A stretch of 64,000 nucleotides of DNA from positions 113,654,286 to 113,718,285 of the forward strand of contig CM035807.1 in NCBI GenBank assembly GCA_020466095.1, read 5' to 3'. Both the position numbers and the translations under genes were made by a program. Position 1 is the first letter of the stretch; each line of letters begins with the position of its first letter. The stretch comes from Chlorops oryzae (Eukaryota > Arthropoda > Insecta > Diptera > Chloropidae). A model generated the notes under the pieces. It was not told where the DNA came from. It saw nothing but the letters and a program-made list of their open reading frames with translations, and ran no database searches. Shown here one piece after another: positions 34,994 through 46,911 of the stretch.

Positions 34994-35498
34994 TATAGTT
35001 ATAGTGGAAGCTTATCCAAAAATTGCACTGGTTCTTCTAGTTCTGGTAAAGGTACTAGTTCTTTTCAGAGAATTGCACAACTGTTTACTACAGGGATACC
35101 ACATGCGAATGCACACTTTCATACGCCTTTCAATACTTATTTCGATTTCATGAGGAAGTTATCGCTATAAAAAAAAAACCATATTAATTTTTGCACATTT
35201 TTTTATTTGGTTTTTCTCAAAATAAATGAAACAACAAAATTCGCAAACACAAAATGCCTGTAATTTAAGTAAACAAACTTGAGCAAAAAAGTTTCTTCTC
35301 AAAAATTAAAAAGAGAACGAAAAGACTTTGGCTAGAATATTAGCATAAACAAACAATCATTTGAATATAACACAACAGCTCGCAATCGACTCTCTTGAAT
35401 ATCAACAATTAAATAAGAATGTTATAAGAAAATAAATAAACTTGTATAACGAGAGCATAAGACAACTACTCAAATGGTTCTCGCCAAGTGGAACTTAC

Positions 35499-36132
35499 CG
35501 TCTATCACTCAAAGTGAACGGAGTCTATCGAGACACTCGGAAAAAACACTGTTCCCCCCTCGTGCTCCGATCGAAATTACATTTGCAATTAAATGAATTT
35601 CTTCCGACTGCTTCAATTTAATTTATTTTATTTTATTTTATTTAATTTTTTTTTTAATAATTTTATTAATTTTATTTGATATATAATTTTTTTTTATTCA
35701 AACAGTTTCCGTTTGGCTTTATTAGTCTTTCGAAGCACATGAAGAAGTTTAGAAGTCTTGCCACTCAAATGGTTTCCAAGCATTTGTGTTAGAAATTAAT
35801 TCTCTCAGCGAACCAAAATTGGGAAAATCCAGTTTTGTTTTCTGCGATGAATTCACATTTTTTTTTTTATTTTTTATATTTTCATATTAATTTTTCCCTA
35901 GTACATTGAATTTTTCGCACATCTCACATTTTTCTTTTTTTTTTTTTTTTTTTCTAAAAAAATAATCCGCAAAAGAAAAGCAAAATCAAAATAAAATTTT
36001 TGTTGAACGCCACTTGTTTTTTGAGTAGTTTTTTTTTTATACTATTTTCGATTAGGTGGTTTTTCGGCGCGATATCCGGACTCGGTGGAAAAAGCGCGCT
36101 TGCTTGCTCGGTTGAACGATTGCGTTGTAACT
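35499..36132 (-). promoter_or_regulatory. Candidate leader exon and start site for receptor A
   Basis: The minus strand has an initiator-like TCAGTTAC near 36132 in a locally less A+T-rich segment and a strong donor GACG/GTAAGTTCC at 35499/35498. Receptor A has a matching acceptor (TTTTTTCCAG/CTC) at 27393, 60 nt before its ATG. Joining them implies an 8.1-kb leader intron containing the 19-bp satellite. This is inference only; the exon could belong to another transcript. Confidence 0.3.
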
Positions 36133-36684
36133 GAATTATTCGAGAGGCGCTAAACAATTAAAGAGCCGATTTTCGATCGCTCTCTGGCGTCATTTTGCAT
36201 TAACAATAATTGCTCGTCGCTCTCGCGAGGTTTTTTTTTCGACTCTCATTAAAAATTGTTTATAGCAGCGATGATAAGTAGCGGGAAATTCACTGACTGA
36301 GTTTTTTCCAACGAGTAACTCTATTTAATTCGTGCCGTTTTGAAGAAAAAACATTTTTCCCATATAAATTATAAAGTAAAATAATGAAATAAATGAATTA
36401 GAAAAGAAAATTGTGAAAGAGACAATTAAATTCACTCTTCTCCTTCCGTGTTTACTCCGAAAACTAGCTGCAATCAGCTGTTGTCATATTTAGTTTGTAT
36501 AAAAATTTGGCATGTTCACATGTCGCTGGTGAAGTGAAGCCGGAAAGTAGGATGTAATCCTGCCCAATGGATAAGTACTTCTTGAATACTGGACAGCTCA
36601 GCATAAGCGGAAGTGAAGTAAGTGCATATTTACTTTGAAATAATTTTAGATTTTTTTTAATGTGTTTGTTAGGGGCATATTGAC
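36133..36684. other. Non-coding DNA
   Basis: No gene is seen. It may hold upstream promoter sequence for the minus-strand start at about 36132. Confidence 0.3.
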
Positions 36685-36856
36685 GGCCTCTGTGCCGTAG
36701 TTGGTTGAATTCCCAGCTGAGGTCGTGAAAATTTGTGTCGTTTTTTTCACTGTCTGTTTTTCTTTGTTCCCTGTTAATCCGTGGTATCACAATGGGCCCA
36801 TGAGAGGCCTTAGTGGGTCACTCTTGGTGGCAGCCACACTAACCTAACCTAACCTA
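36685..36856 (+). mobile_element. tRNA-derived SINE, copy 2
   Basis: This copy keeps an A-box-like TGCCGTAGTTGG, a deletion across the region between the boxes, CCCAGCTGAGGTCGTG, the shared body (GTGTCGTTTTTTTC, GGTATCACAA, GGTGGCAGCCACACTAACC) and a tail of CCTAA pentamers. It is the same family as 33240-33447. Confidence 0.72.
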
Positions 36857-36917
36857 ACTAACTTATGGGCACTTCACTAACTGCATTTCTCATAATTTCA
36901 ATTCAAAACCATGAAAA

Positions 36918-37130
36918 TCCCATGATACAAGAAAACAAGATAGCGCCACTTGAGAGAGTCACAAACTCAAAATCGCGATTCGTTGTTGTTGTTTCCCATG
37001 TTAAACCGGCTTTTTACTTTTTTGAATAGCATGGGAAACAACAACCATTTCTCGCTCAGTGACGTCACAAACTCAAATTTCGGCTCTCAGAGAGCCTTTT
37101 ATAATAAGAGAAATGGAATGGAATTTTTTC
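36918..37130 (+). mobile_element. Truncated MITE copy (same family as 37397-37588)
   Basis: It starts with the same 5' end (CATGATACAAGAAAACAAGA, then TAGCGCCACTT) and contains GCATGGGAAACAACAAC with an inverted partner GTTGTTTCCCATG. The matching 3' end is missing. Confidence 0.55.
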
Positions 37131-37222
37131 TGCAGGTAGACAGGTCACTTAGGAACAAGATCCACAGTATAACTCTAAATTCACAAAATTTGACTAGTGC
37201 CACTTTAGTTGCCTGGGTGCGA

Positions 37223-37343
37223 TATGTAATCAGTGTTGCACTATTTTCTTTTCTGGATAATCTGCCATGGCAAAAAGGGATTTAGGGAGTTCTTTCCTTG
37301 GCAGATTATCCAGAAAAAAACCAGTGCAACACTGATTAGAAAT
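37223..37343. mobile_element. Foldback element, about 120 bp
   Basis: Long inverted arms run outward from the centre: TCTGGATAATCTGCCATGG in the left arm pairs with TGGCAGATTATCCAGA in the right, and CAGTGTTGCACT pairs with AGTGCAACACTG at the outside. No clear target duplication is seen. Confidence 0.6.
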
Positions 37344-37396
37344 TCTTTTCACGGTTCTGAACCATTTGCTTTGGATTGAAAACTTCGTGCGCACCC

Positions 37397-37588
37397 ATGA
37401 TACAAGAAACCAAGATAGCGCCATTTCAGCCCGATGATGTCACAAATACAAAATGAGAGCTTCGTTGTTGCTGTTTTGCATGTTTAGCCCAACGTCACAA
37501 CTATACTTTAGCATGGGAAACAACAACAATGCGAATGCTACAAAATAGCGGTACCCGAAATGGCGCTATCTTGTTCTCTTTGTATCAT
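37397..37588. mobile_element. MITE with 30-bp termini
   Basis: The left terminus (ATGATACAAGAAACCAAGAT, then AGCGCCATTT) and the right terminus (AAATGGCGCTATCTTGTTCT, then CTTTGTATCAT) are inverted copies with about two mismatches in 30. There is no transposase. It sits close to a truncated relative at 36918. Confidence 0.75.
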
Positions 37589-37744
37589 TGTGCATACCAA
37601 AGGTTAATTTTGCGTTTTTTTCTTCCAATTTTTGGTAAAAATTTTTCTACTTTGCAGCGACAAAACGGTATCAAGTAGTGCTCGGATGCAGTTCGTGTAT
37701 ATGAAAAAGTTGTTTAGTTATATTCTTTCTATATTTTCATCAAA

Positions 37745-38020
37745 AAATTTTGACAAAATTTTTGTTGCCTTGAGAGCTATAGACGATACAAAATAAAATA
37801 TGATTTAAAAAACAAGTCAATTTTTAGGAATTTTTGCAATTTACACCTACTAGATAGAGTTTTTTCGGGTCGGTTTGTACTAAAACTATTTAAAATGAGT
37901 TCAGAGCTATAAAATCTGATAGATAGAAAATTAAAATATTGAACGGATTGCGAGATATAGCCATAAGTAAGAGAGTAACTTAAATCTCGGCCGCACTTTT
38001 TGAAGTCTATTTAAAAAAAA
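37745..38020 (-). repeat. Dispersed family F, copy 2
   Basis: Reverse-strand member of the family at 25385. It shares GGCCGAGATTTAAGTTAC, CTCGCAATCCGTTCAATATT, AGTTTTAGTA, ACCGACCCGAAAAAACTC and a right end with TATAGCTCTCAAGG and AAAATTTTGT. Confidence 0.65.
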
Positions 38021-38485
38021 AGTAGAGGTGACTTGACAAAACTGAGTATGAGGAGTTGTTATACTCAACGAGCACTTTCATAAACAGTCGTAAAATTTTT
38101 GTTTACAAAATCGTGTCGCACTGTGTAAGTAATGTCTTCTTACTCCATAATATCCCCCAAAACCTTTAAAAACGTCTCAAAATATTTCAAATGGTTCGGC
38201 TTTTATTTTTGATTGATCTTTTTCTTCCACTTTTAAAACCACCGAAAAATTCAGGTGATAAATTATTTGAAAAAATGGGTTTTCCTCTCACAGCGCTCTC
38301 TTTTTGTTGTTATACCTTCAAACTAAATTTACTTTGTTAAACATTTCTTATCACCAAAATCGGTGAGCAATCGATCAACAGTTGGCTAAAACGACTTTTT
38401 TCCAAAACAAAATCCAAAAAATAACAATAACAAATTAATTTTTCTATCACAAATAAATTAATTAAATTTTTTATTCTATTTAATA

Positions 38486-41400
38486 TTAAAGTAAAAGTGT
38501 TTCGGGAAGTACAATTTTCTTTTCCATCGAATTCTCACACCATGAATGAACTTTTCCGTTTTGCGTAGTCTTTAAAACTAAGAGATCATAATTTTGCTTT
38601 TTGAACGCCTTCTTCGTGCCATAATAATTCCTTAGAGTTATTAAAATGCCAACGAAAAAACAAGCAGCTCCGAATAATTGGCCGAATAAAATTACAAGCT
38701 CTATTAGTCGAAAATAGTCCAATAAATCCCAAGAAAGTTCCAAACGAGCCTCGGCCCAAAAGAGTGGGAACATTATCTGACGGACATCGTGAAGCATCCT
38801 TGGAAAACAAAAGGAAACGAAGGAAATGTTAATAATATTTTTTGTTAGAAAATTTTCCAATTTTTTTTTTATTTTTTTTTTTTTTTACCTTGAGTGTTCT
38901 ATGGGCCGAACGAGCTGATTTATTTGCGTTCTAGCCATTATGCTCAAGCCCATCCCGGTGTTCGGCTCAATGGTATAAGAGAACTCATGTTTCTTCTTAT
39001 CTGGCCGAAGTCCTTCGACTTGGGTCAGATAAAATGGATCGGCTTTGTAGAAATGCGGATATGAAGTAAAAATCGGAGATCCATACCAGCATTCAGTCGT
39101 GTTCATAACTCCCGATGGCAAACATTCGCCATCGCAGAAGCAAGCATTTTCAGCGTTTAATGTTCCATTATCGATCGCTTGATGGCCGGCTATATATTTA
39201 AATGCCGAATTCCCTTCAAATACGTTTCACGATCAAATTCCAATGGCACATCACGACAAAGTTCACGAATAAACATTTTTATAGTGCGATTTACTTCTAA
39301 ATTTGGTCCATAGAATTCCCCAGCAGAGCCACGAATTTTCGAACATTTATTTAAAGAACTTCCTCCAAAGCTCTTGCCGTTCCACGTATGGACCTTGCCC
39401 ATATTGTTATAATCATTGGCACCTGTTAAAACGTTGTAGGCGCCAAAGTATGTGTTGGTCACATTGCGCTGGAAATATTCAAAAAAAAAAAAAAGAATAA
39501 TATTTTAACGTTCCTGAGAGCAAATGAGGAGACTTTGGCAAAGACAGGCTACGCACTGGAAATTCAAGTTTGCAGAAAACGGGGGCGTCCGAAACAGCGC
39601 TGGATGGACACGATAAAATGGGACCTAGAGCCTGTAGGACTTACCTCGAGATGATGCAACCGACAGAACAAAATGGAGGAACTGGTCGCGTTTTGCGGAC
39701 CCCGGGATAGACCGGGATAGTTAAACACGCAAGAAGAAGAATAATTTAAACGTTCAAAAAATATTAGAAAATTCTTTTAAGGGTCTCGAAATTAATGATG
39801 TCTTAAGCTATTTGACTTAAATTAACTCTCCAATCACTTGGTGATCTACACTTCTTGATAATACACTGAGCGAAATTTACCATGATTTTTTCAAAAATGC
39901 GCATTGTTATTCACAGTTCATTTTGATTTTCGAGCAGAACGAAAATTTCAAAAGAAAAATGGTTGAGTCAACAACATTTTGGTTGATTTAAAAGGAAATA
40001 TGTTTAATTACATTTCTTTTCGTTCGGTATAATTCTCATTTGGTTTATAAAATCGGACATATAAGATATGTATTCATCTTAGAAATTTTTAAGCATTGCG
40101 AAATCAATCACGACAACGGAGTGACAAAATCGGATGAAGTCCATCCGATGGCTATTTTTGGGGTTATGTTCAATTCAACCTGAAATATGGTTGATTCAAA
40201 AGGAAGATTTTTATTTTTTCCAACTAGAAAAATTGTTAAAATAATAATATTCCTTGTTGAAACGTTTTGTATGTTTTTCCTTTTGATTTAACCAGTTTTC
40301 TGTTTGATTTTTTTCTCTGTGTATATATCAACAAAGCTTCTCCTATGCAGTCCTGTCGAAAAGGGAGTAGGTGTTGGTTCTCCTGTACCCGAAGCCATGG
40401 AGGAACCCCTAAAACTCGACTAGTTCAATCAAAACCAGGATGGCGATCATTTTAGTCGTAGTATTTGAAAATAATCCGCCTTTCACAGTGTACTTCGCAT
40501 TGCTAACAAGGGGCCCCATACCGTTTTGTAAGGGCCTGTCTTATAACATTGTTTTCTTTTGTTCCTTTCACAACTCTCAAAGGCGCCCAAAAAGAAAGAA
40601 TTTCCCTGGACTGCTCCTATGCATTGGTTCAAACGAAAACCCATGCTTATCAGGAAGGAAAACGATCCTCACACCAAAGCACTTATATATCTCCGTATCT
40701 CTTATATCTCAATAGTATTTTAGGCCTCTATTTGAACCCTACATAATTGCTACACAACCTTTCAAATTGATGCATCAATTCGCTAAAAGATCCCTTTAAA
40801 TCTTCCATCATGGTTCTTTGGGAAAATAGCCACCTTACGGTAAGGTCCTTACCCCATAGCAGTATCCATATTTATGAAAGGGCACATCAATGCCCGTTGG
40901 TATGAATCTGTTCGCAATCAGTAACGGATCACTATATCCGTCGAATAATAATTCCCCAATCGTTTTTCTAATCGTTAGATCTCGTGGATAGATCAATGTA
41001 GAAAACTCGAGAATGCGTCGCTTTACGACATTGAATCCTTTGGCCAACGTTGAAACTCCCTTTAAAAAAAAATATTAACCAATATAAAAAAAATTGATTC
41101 AAAATTTTCCAAATATCTTTCCACTTACCACTGCCAACGAATTCAAAGTCACGAGAGTATCGTTAAGGCTTCCAACACTTCCTTTGCCATCAAATTTGTA
41201 TATACTCCTCCGCCGATACGAAACTGAGGCGTTGTTCGCATGCCAGGCGAAGTCGAATTTGTCTTGTCTCTCAAAGAAGTGGTAAGGTCCAAGTTCTTGG
41301 AATTTTGGCTTAACATTAGGTTTGCGAAAATCTTCTGGATTTGTCCAGTTGAACATATAAAAATCGATTTCTATCGATCTCGAAGGAATTTGCCATAGAT

Positions 41401-42032
41401 CGAATATCAAGGAATTCGGTCGAATGACGAGTAACTATTAGAAAAATAAAATAAATGGATGCGTTAATTATAGGCTGTCTCTCGAACCGATTTTATAAAA
41501 AAAGGTTCCTTGCTTATAAGAAATTTTGTCCTGTTAAACCTTCTCGTAAGAGACCTTCTGTCACTCTTACGATATTTACGTTAAATTTAAGGCTTTTGAA
41601 GACAAAATAAGGACCAGTATCGGAGATCATATATTTCTCACACTTGACCCTTATTTGTTATCCATTATACCGAGGCAAGTCTTTTGGTGTATTTATTGAA
41701 GTAAAATATGGTTTCTCGAGGTGTCCCAAAAGATCCAATGGGATCGTGGTTTCCAAAGTTGAACGTGATCTGAATTATTTCCTTCGTCACACAGTTGAAA
41801 TTGTCACTCGTACTTATTTCTAGGATTGACACTTATCCTTCACTTTTTTTCCACATTCTAATTTGTTGCATCATTTAACTTTCCATCGAAAAAAATTTGT
41901 TCACATTTTTTTAATGTATACCTTTTGTATGATTTTATAAAAAACATATTTCCACGTGAGACCGAAGCATATTCCAAATAATCCTAAAGAAATTCCAAAC
42001 GCTGTAAAGCAATGTCCTCTGTGTAATAACAT
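38486..42032 (-). CDS. CD36/SR-B scavenger receptor B, one frameshift
   Basis: Five exons are 42032-41922, 41434-41129, 41059-40853, 39468-38889 and 38798-38486. The product is a two-helix CD36-family receptor with FNWTNPEDF (from about 65), LGPYHF, VSYRRRSIYKFD, NVLTGANDYNNMGKVHTWNG, GSAGEFYGPN, LCRDVPLEFD and the cysteine motif CFCDGECLPSG. Exon 4 is 580 nt, where its paralogue C has 581. The frame shifts near 39201-39213, so the reading ends early at an in-frame TAG. Allowing one missing base, the product would be about 505 residues with consistent splice phases throughout. Either the gene is a recent pseudogene or the assembly has a one-base error. Intron 3 contains a LINE fragment. Confidence 0.85.
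39535..39745 (+). mobile_element. LINE 3' fragment in receptor B intron 3
   Basis: It encodes RKRGRPKQRWMDTIKWDLEP, then VGLTS, followed by a stop and frameshifts. It ends near an AAG trinucleotide tail (GCAAGAAGAAGAATAA). It is the same family as 29725-29870. This is the C-terminus and 3' UTR of a non-LTR retrotransposon. Confidence 0.65.
39746..40852. other. Rest of receptor B intron 3
   Basis: No gene is seen. Confidence 0.3.
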
Positions 42033-42239
42033 TTTACCGCACGAAATGCGTCGCGACGATCCGTTCGCTGACGGATTAGCGTAATAACAAGGTTTAAAAT
42101 AAAGGGAAAATACTATTTATATGGGACTAACGATCAATCGTTTAGTGCGGTGTTTATCAGGTCCGCTTTAAGGCATAAGCATAAGGAGGTCGCCTCCCAA
42201 AAGAGACCAGGAATGCCAGGTAAAGGCAGACTGACTGCA

Positions 42240-43480
42240 CTCATTTTTGGTTTATTCATTCAATTTTTATTTATTTCTTTATTTATATATTTATTTATTT
42301 TTTGGTTTATTTAATTATTTGTTTATTTTTTGATTTATTTATTTGTTTGTTTATTTTTTTATTTATTAATAATTTTTTTTTGTTAATTAATTAATTTATT
42401 TATTTTATTGTTAAATTATTTTGTATTCATTTATTTATTTCTTAATTTTTAATTCATTTATTTATTTTTTGATTTATTTATTTATATATTTATTTGTTTA
42501 TTTATTTTTATTAATTAATTAATTAATTAATTAATTTTTTATTTTTTTATTTATAAATTATTTCATTATTTTTTTATTTATTAATTATTTTATTTTTTTT
42601 TTATTTATTAATTATTTTATTTTTTTTTTATTTATTAATTTTTTTTTTATTAATTAATTAATTTATTTATTATTTTTTATTTATTATTATTTTTATTTAT
42701 TAATTAATTATTTATTTATTTTATTGTTCAATTATTTTGTATTCATTTATTTATTTCTTATTTTGTAATTCATTTATTTATTTTTTGATTTATTTTTTTA
42801 TATATTTATTTATTTTTTGGTATATTTATTTTTTGATTTATTTATTTCTTTATTTGTTTTTTATTTATTAATTATTTTTTTATTTATTAATTAATAATTA
42901 ATTTAAGTATTTATTTCTTTTTATTTATTTATTTAATTTATTTATTTTATTGTAAATTACTTTGTAGGTATTCATTTATTTATTTCTTATTTTTTAATTC
43001 ATTTATTTTTTTTTTTGATTTTTTTAATTTATTTATTTATTTATTTCTTAATAATTTAATTAATTAATAATTAATTAATTAATTTAATTTATTTATTTAT
43101 TATATTATATTTTTTATTTATTTATTTTTTATTTAAATTTATTTGTTTATTTATTTTTTTGTTTATTAATTATTTTTTTATTTAATTAATTAATTTAATT
43201 TATTATTTTATTTTTATTTTTTTATTTATTAATTTTTTTTATTTATTTATTAATTTAATTAATTTATTTTATTGTTCAATTATTTTGTATTCATTTATTT
43301 ATTTTTTGATTTATTTATATTTTATTTTTTCAAATTTTATTTATTTAATATTCTTTAGATCATTTCATTTAAACTTTTCAATTTTTTTTTATTTGTATAT
43401 TTACTTTTTGCTAATTTACTTTATTTCGTTATTTATTCCACTTATCCATGATCCAATTTCCCATTAATTGAATTAATTAA
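42240..43480. repeat. TTTA-rich low-complexity tract, 1.2 kb
   Basis: The tract is almost entirely A and T, built from TTTATTTATTT and TTAATTAATTAA words. Longer near-repeats (TATTTTATTGTTCAATTATT and similar at about 42395, 42718 and 43267) show segmental duplication of about 320-550 bp within it. It lies just upstream of the receptor B coding start. Confidence 0.92.
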
Positions 43481-44041
43481 TTAATTCTGCAGACCTATCA
43501 AAACAATCCAAAACTTCTTCCAAGCCTAAGCATTAACTTTGGTAAAAAAAAAATGTGCTTAAGGGCCTCCAACACAACCTCTCATATTCCAGAAGTGGCC
43601 CTGTTCCCGATACTTTAAATCTTATATTAATTCAAATTAAATGCTCTCATTTATTCAGTAGCATTTCGCGTTGTAGAATTCGAGATAAAAATTGTGTAAA
43701 AACTTAAATAGATCATTACTAGTATAGTACCTAATGAAGAAAAAAAATTGGGTTAAAAATACTTTATAAGTCAGTCAACTGGGCTCGTGCACAGCCCCTT
43801 AATTAATGGCTTTAGAAATTCATTATAGAAATTAATCAAAACTTCTAATTAGAATGGGAATTATCTTCACGTGGTAAAATTTTCATTTAATGACCACATT
43901 AATCCCTTATTGTGGTGATTTAATTTGTTTATAGACGATATTTTTTACATCAGATTATCTTATTTAACACGCTTACGCAGCCTTTAATACGTTTCTATAT
44001 TACTGTCTAAGAAACCAATGAAATAATCAATACTACCTATA
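43481..44041. other. Non-coding DNA before the mariner
   Basis: Nothing is recognised. The last two bases are the TA target of the mariner. Confidence 0.3.
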
Positions 44042-45337
44042 ACAGGTTGGCTGATAAGTCCCCGGTCTAACAAAGAAAAACACATTTTTTTGTCAAAATT
44101 CGTTTTTATTATTCAACATAGTTCTCTTCAAGAGCGATACAACGATTATAACGACCTTCCAATTTTTTGATACCATTTTGGTAGTACTCCTTCGGTTTTG
44201 CCTCAAAATAGGTCTCAGTTTCGGCGATCACCTCTTCATTGCAGCCAATTTTTTTCCCTGCGAGCATCCTTTTGAGGTCTGAGAACAAGAAAAAGTCGCT
44301 GGGGGCCAGATCTGCAGAATACGGTGGGTGGGGAAGCAATTCGAAGCCTAATTCATGAATTTTTGCCATCGTTCTCAATGACTTGTGGCACGGTGCGTTG
44401 TCTTGGTGGAACAACAATTTTTTCTTCTTCATATGGGGCCGTTTTGCCGCGAGTTTCGACCTTCAAACGCTCCAATAACGACATATAATAGTCACTGTTG
44501 ATGGTTTTTTTCCCTTCTCAAGATAATCGATAAAAATTATTCCATGCCCATCCCAAAAAACAGAGGCCATTACTTTGCCAGCGGACTTTTGAGTCTTTCC
44601 ACGCTTCGGAGACGGTTCACCGATCGCTGTCCACTCAGCCGACTGTCGATTGGACTCAGGAGTGTAGTGATAGAGCCATGTTTCATCCATTGTCACATAT
44701 CGACGCAAAAACTCGGGTGTATTGCGAGTTAACAGCTGCAAACACCGCTCAGAATCATCAACACGTTGTTGTTTTTGGTCAAATGTGAGCTCGCGCGGCA
44801 CCCAATTTGCACAGAGCTTTTTCATATCCAAATATTGATGAATGATATGACCAACACGTTCCTTTGATATCTTTAAGGCCTCTGCTATCTCGATCAACTT
44901 CATTTTACGGTCATTCAAAATCATTTTGTGAATTTTTTTGATGTTTTCGTCGGTAGCCACCTCTTTCGGGCGTCCACTGCGTTCACCGTCCTCCGTACTC
45001 ATTTCACCACGCTTGAATTTTGCATACCAATCAATTATTGTTGATTTTCCTGGGGCAGAGTCCGGAAACTCATTATCAAGCCAAGTTTTTGCTTCAACTG
45101 TATTTTTTCCCTTCAGAAAACAGTATTTTATCAAAACACGAAATTCCTTTTTTTCCATTTTTTTCACAATAACAAAAGTTGCTTCACAAAAGACGCTCTA
45201 TCTCACAAACTAATTGACTTACAGACGTCAAATTTTGACACGAATCATTTGAAGGTTGCCACTATATAAAAATAATATGCATTTAATACTAGCGACGCCA
45301 TCTATGTGTCAGACCGGGGACTTATCAGCCAACCTGT
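44042..45337 (-). mobile_element. Himar1-like mariner (irritans subfamily), 1296 bp
   Basis: Both ends carry the inverted repeat starting ACAGGTTGGCTGATAAGTCC (27 bp identical), flanked by TA at 44040-44041 and 45338-45339. The ends match what I recall for Himar1. The length is near the 1.29 kb of that element. The single transposase frame on the minus strand is broken. Confidence 0.95.
44109..45158 (-). pseudogene. Mariner transposase, inactivated
   Basis: The frame runs from 45158 (start MEKKEFRVLIKYC) with the paired helix-turn-helix N-terminal region and WVPRELT. The DD34D catalytic residues are visible: first D in VTMDETW, second in HQDNAPCH, third in LAPSDFF. Between about 44510 and 44435 an A run is two bases longer than expected and one base is added further on. 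These shifts cancel but create a stop at about 44463, separating the second and third aspartates from the first. The C-terminal part ends RCIALEENYVE. This copy cannot make full transposase. Confidence 0.9.
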
Positions 45338-45898
45338 TAAAGTGATGACTCAAATAAGAGCAGTCAATGGAGAATTCAAAATTCCCAAAGTCTGATTTAT
45401 CTCAATTTTGTGACAACGACTTTTGGTGAGAACAACAAGTCAAAGAAAAATTTTTTAAAATTTAGAATAAAAAAAAAATAAATATTTGATTATTATGATA
45501 TGAATGCACCATTCAACGGACTCAACTAATGAGTAAAATTCCACAAAAAGGTGCACTACCAACTTTTTCCAAAAATGTAGTCCGCTCTGTAGTCTGTTGA
45601 ATGGACCATTGTTTTCAGAATATAATCGTTAGAATGTCAAATAAATAAAATAAGTAAAAATTTATATAAAATATATTCTCTTAACTATCTCATATTAATA
45701 TATAACATTCACTATAAACTGCGGTTCTAATGATGCATATTATTAATAAAAATATTGTATTACCTATAGAGATTCTCATTAATAGCAAATAGAAATATTC
45801 CGTCTTGGAACCCTGTAGGAAATGCTATCATTCTTCCACTTCCATCTTATCCAGCACCATTGGTGCTAATTTTTGAAATCTCGAGAAGTCATTTTTCC
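45338..45898. other. Non-coding DNA
   Basis: No gene is seen between the mariner and the MITE. Confidence 0.3.
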
Positions 45899-45906
45899 GT
45901 TGTCAC

Positions 45907-46223
45907 TAGGGATGGGATAAAAATATCGATACTTAGATATATCGATAAATTTTAAAAATCGATAAGAAATTTATTAGTGATGTTTTTTATTTCAACATAT
46001 CGGAAATCGATACGTAAAATCCAATATCATCGAAGAACGATATTTTTGGATCACCGCATGTGTGTTTGAAGCTCAAAAAATTTATTTTCTTCTACAAAAG
46101 AACTCTGAATAAAAATCTTCGATATATCGATTAATCGATATGTTTCTGCGATAAATAATTATCGATAATGGGTTAACGCCACATTATCGAAATCGATCAT
46201 TTTTCCAATATCGCCCATCCCTA
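45907..46223. mobile_element. hAT-type MITE with TATCGATA interior
   Basis: Termini TAGGGATGGG and CCCATCCCTA bound 317 bp and are flanked by the perfect 8-bp duplication GTTGTCAC (45899-45906, 46224-46231). The interior is rich in ATCGATA words, like the unrelated tandem block at 4378-4715. Confidence 0.9.
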
Positions 46224-46231
46224 GTTGTCAC

Positions 46232-46911
46232 TTTAAATGGGCTTATGTTAAATAAAGTATAAGCGAATGATCGCAATCGGAACTGGTTTGAAACAGAGCC
46301 TCTTCTTTTATCGACATTTCATGACATGTCATGCTAGGGAGAGTCACCAGAAACACTTTCTAATCCCACGATGACATGTCACCGGTAAATTCACTGTCCA
46401 ACTCATGTACAAATGTCATACGAAAATGTCCTATGAAATCGTATGCGTTCCGGCTCAAAGTCACTCTGACTTCATCGATGATGTCAGGGGGACATTTCCC
46501 GCTGAGTTTTAGATGACATTAGGGGTTCCCTTTGGGCATATTGTTGACCAGATACATTATTCCCGCTGGGAGCTGTGAACTGTTTTGCGGGAAAATTTAC
46601 GACCTACCTTTTTCCTAAAAAATTATTCAAGCTCTTTTTGTGATCTAATGGCATTAATATTCAATTTTTTTTTTTTTGTAATTTATTTTTAAAAATTCTT
46701 TGGTCATCATTTTTATTTTTTTTTCTTATTATAAAACTGCTTAGAATAACAAAACAATTACTTACAATTAATTATAGTACTTAAGTATGTGTACACATTT
46801 TTTCTGAATGGTGAAAAATTGCTAGTCTTACTTAGGAAATTCATTATAAAAGATAAAATCACAATTCAAAGTAGCTTGAAAGCTCACTTCCACACTTCAC
46901 ATATCAGTTTG
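46232..46911. other. Receptor C 3' flank
   Basis: A segment at 46320-46530 repeats GACATGTCA/ATGACAT words in both orientations and may be a decayed foldback element. The receptor C 3' UTR is expected here on the minus strand. Confidence 0.35.

Noticed and set aside
36950..37285. 111-codon ORF on the plus strand
   Set aside because: It runs across the ends of two MITEs and a foldback element and has no domain.
44042..45337. Intact, active mariner
   Set aside because: The transposase frame has cancelling indels and a stop between the first and second catalytic aspartates.
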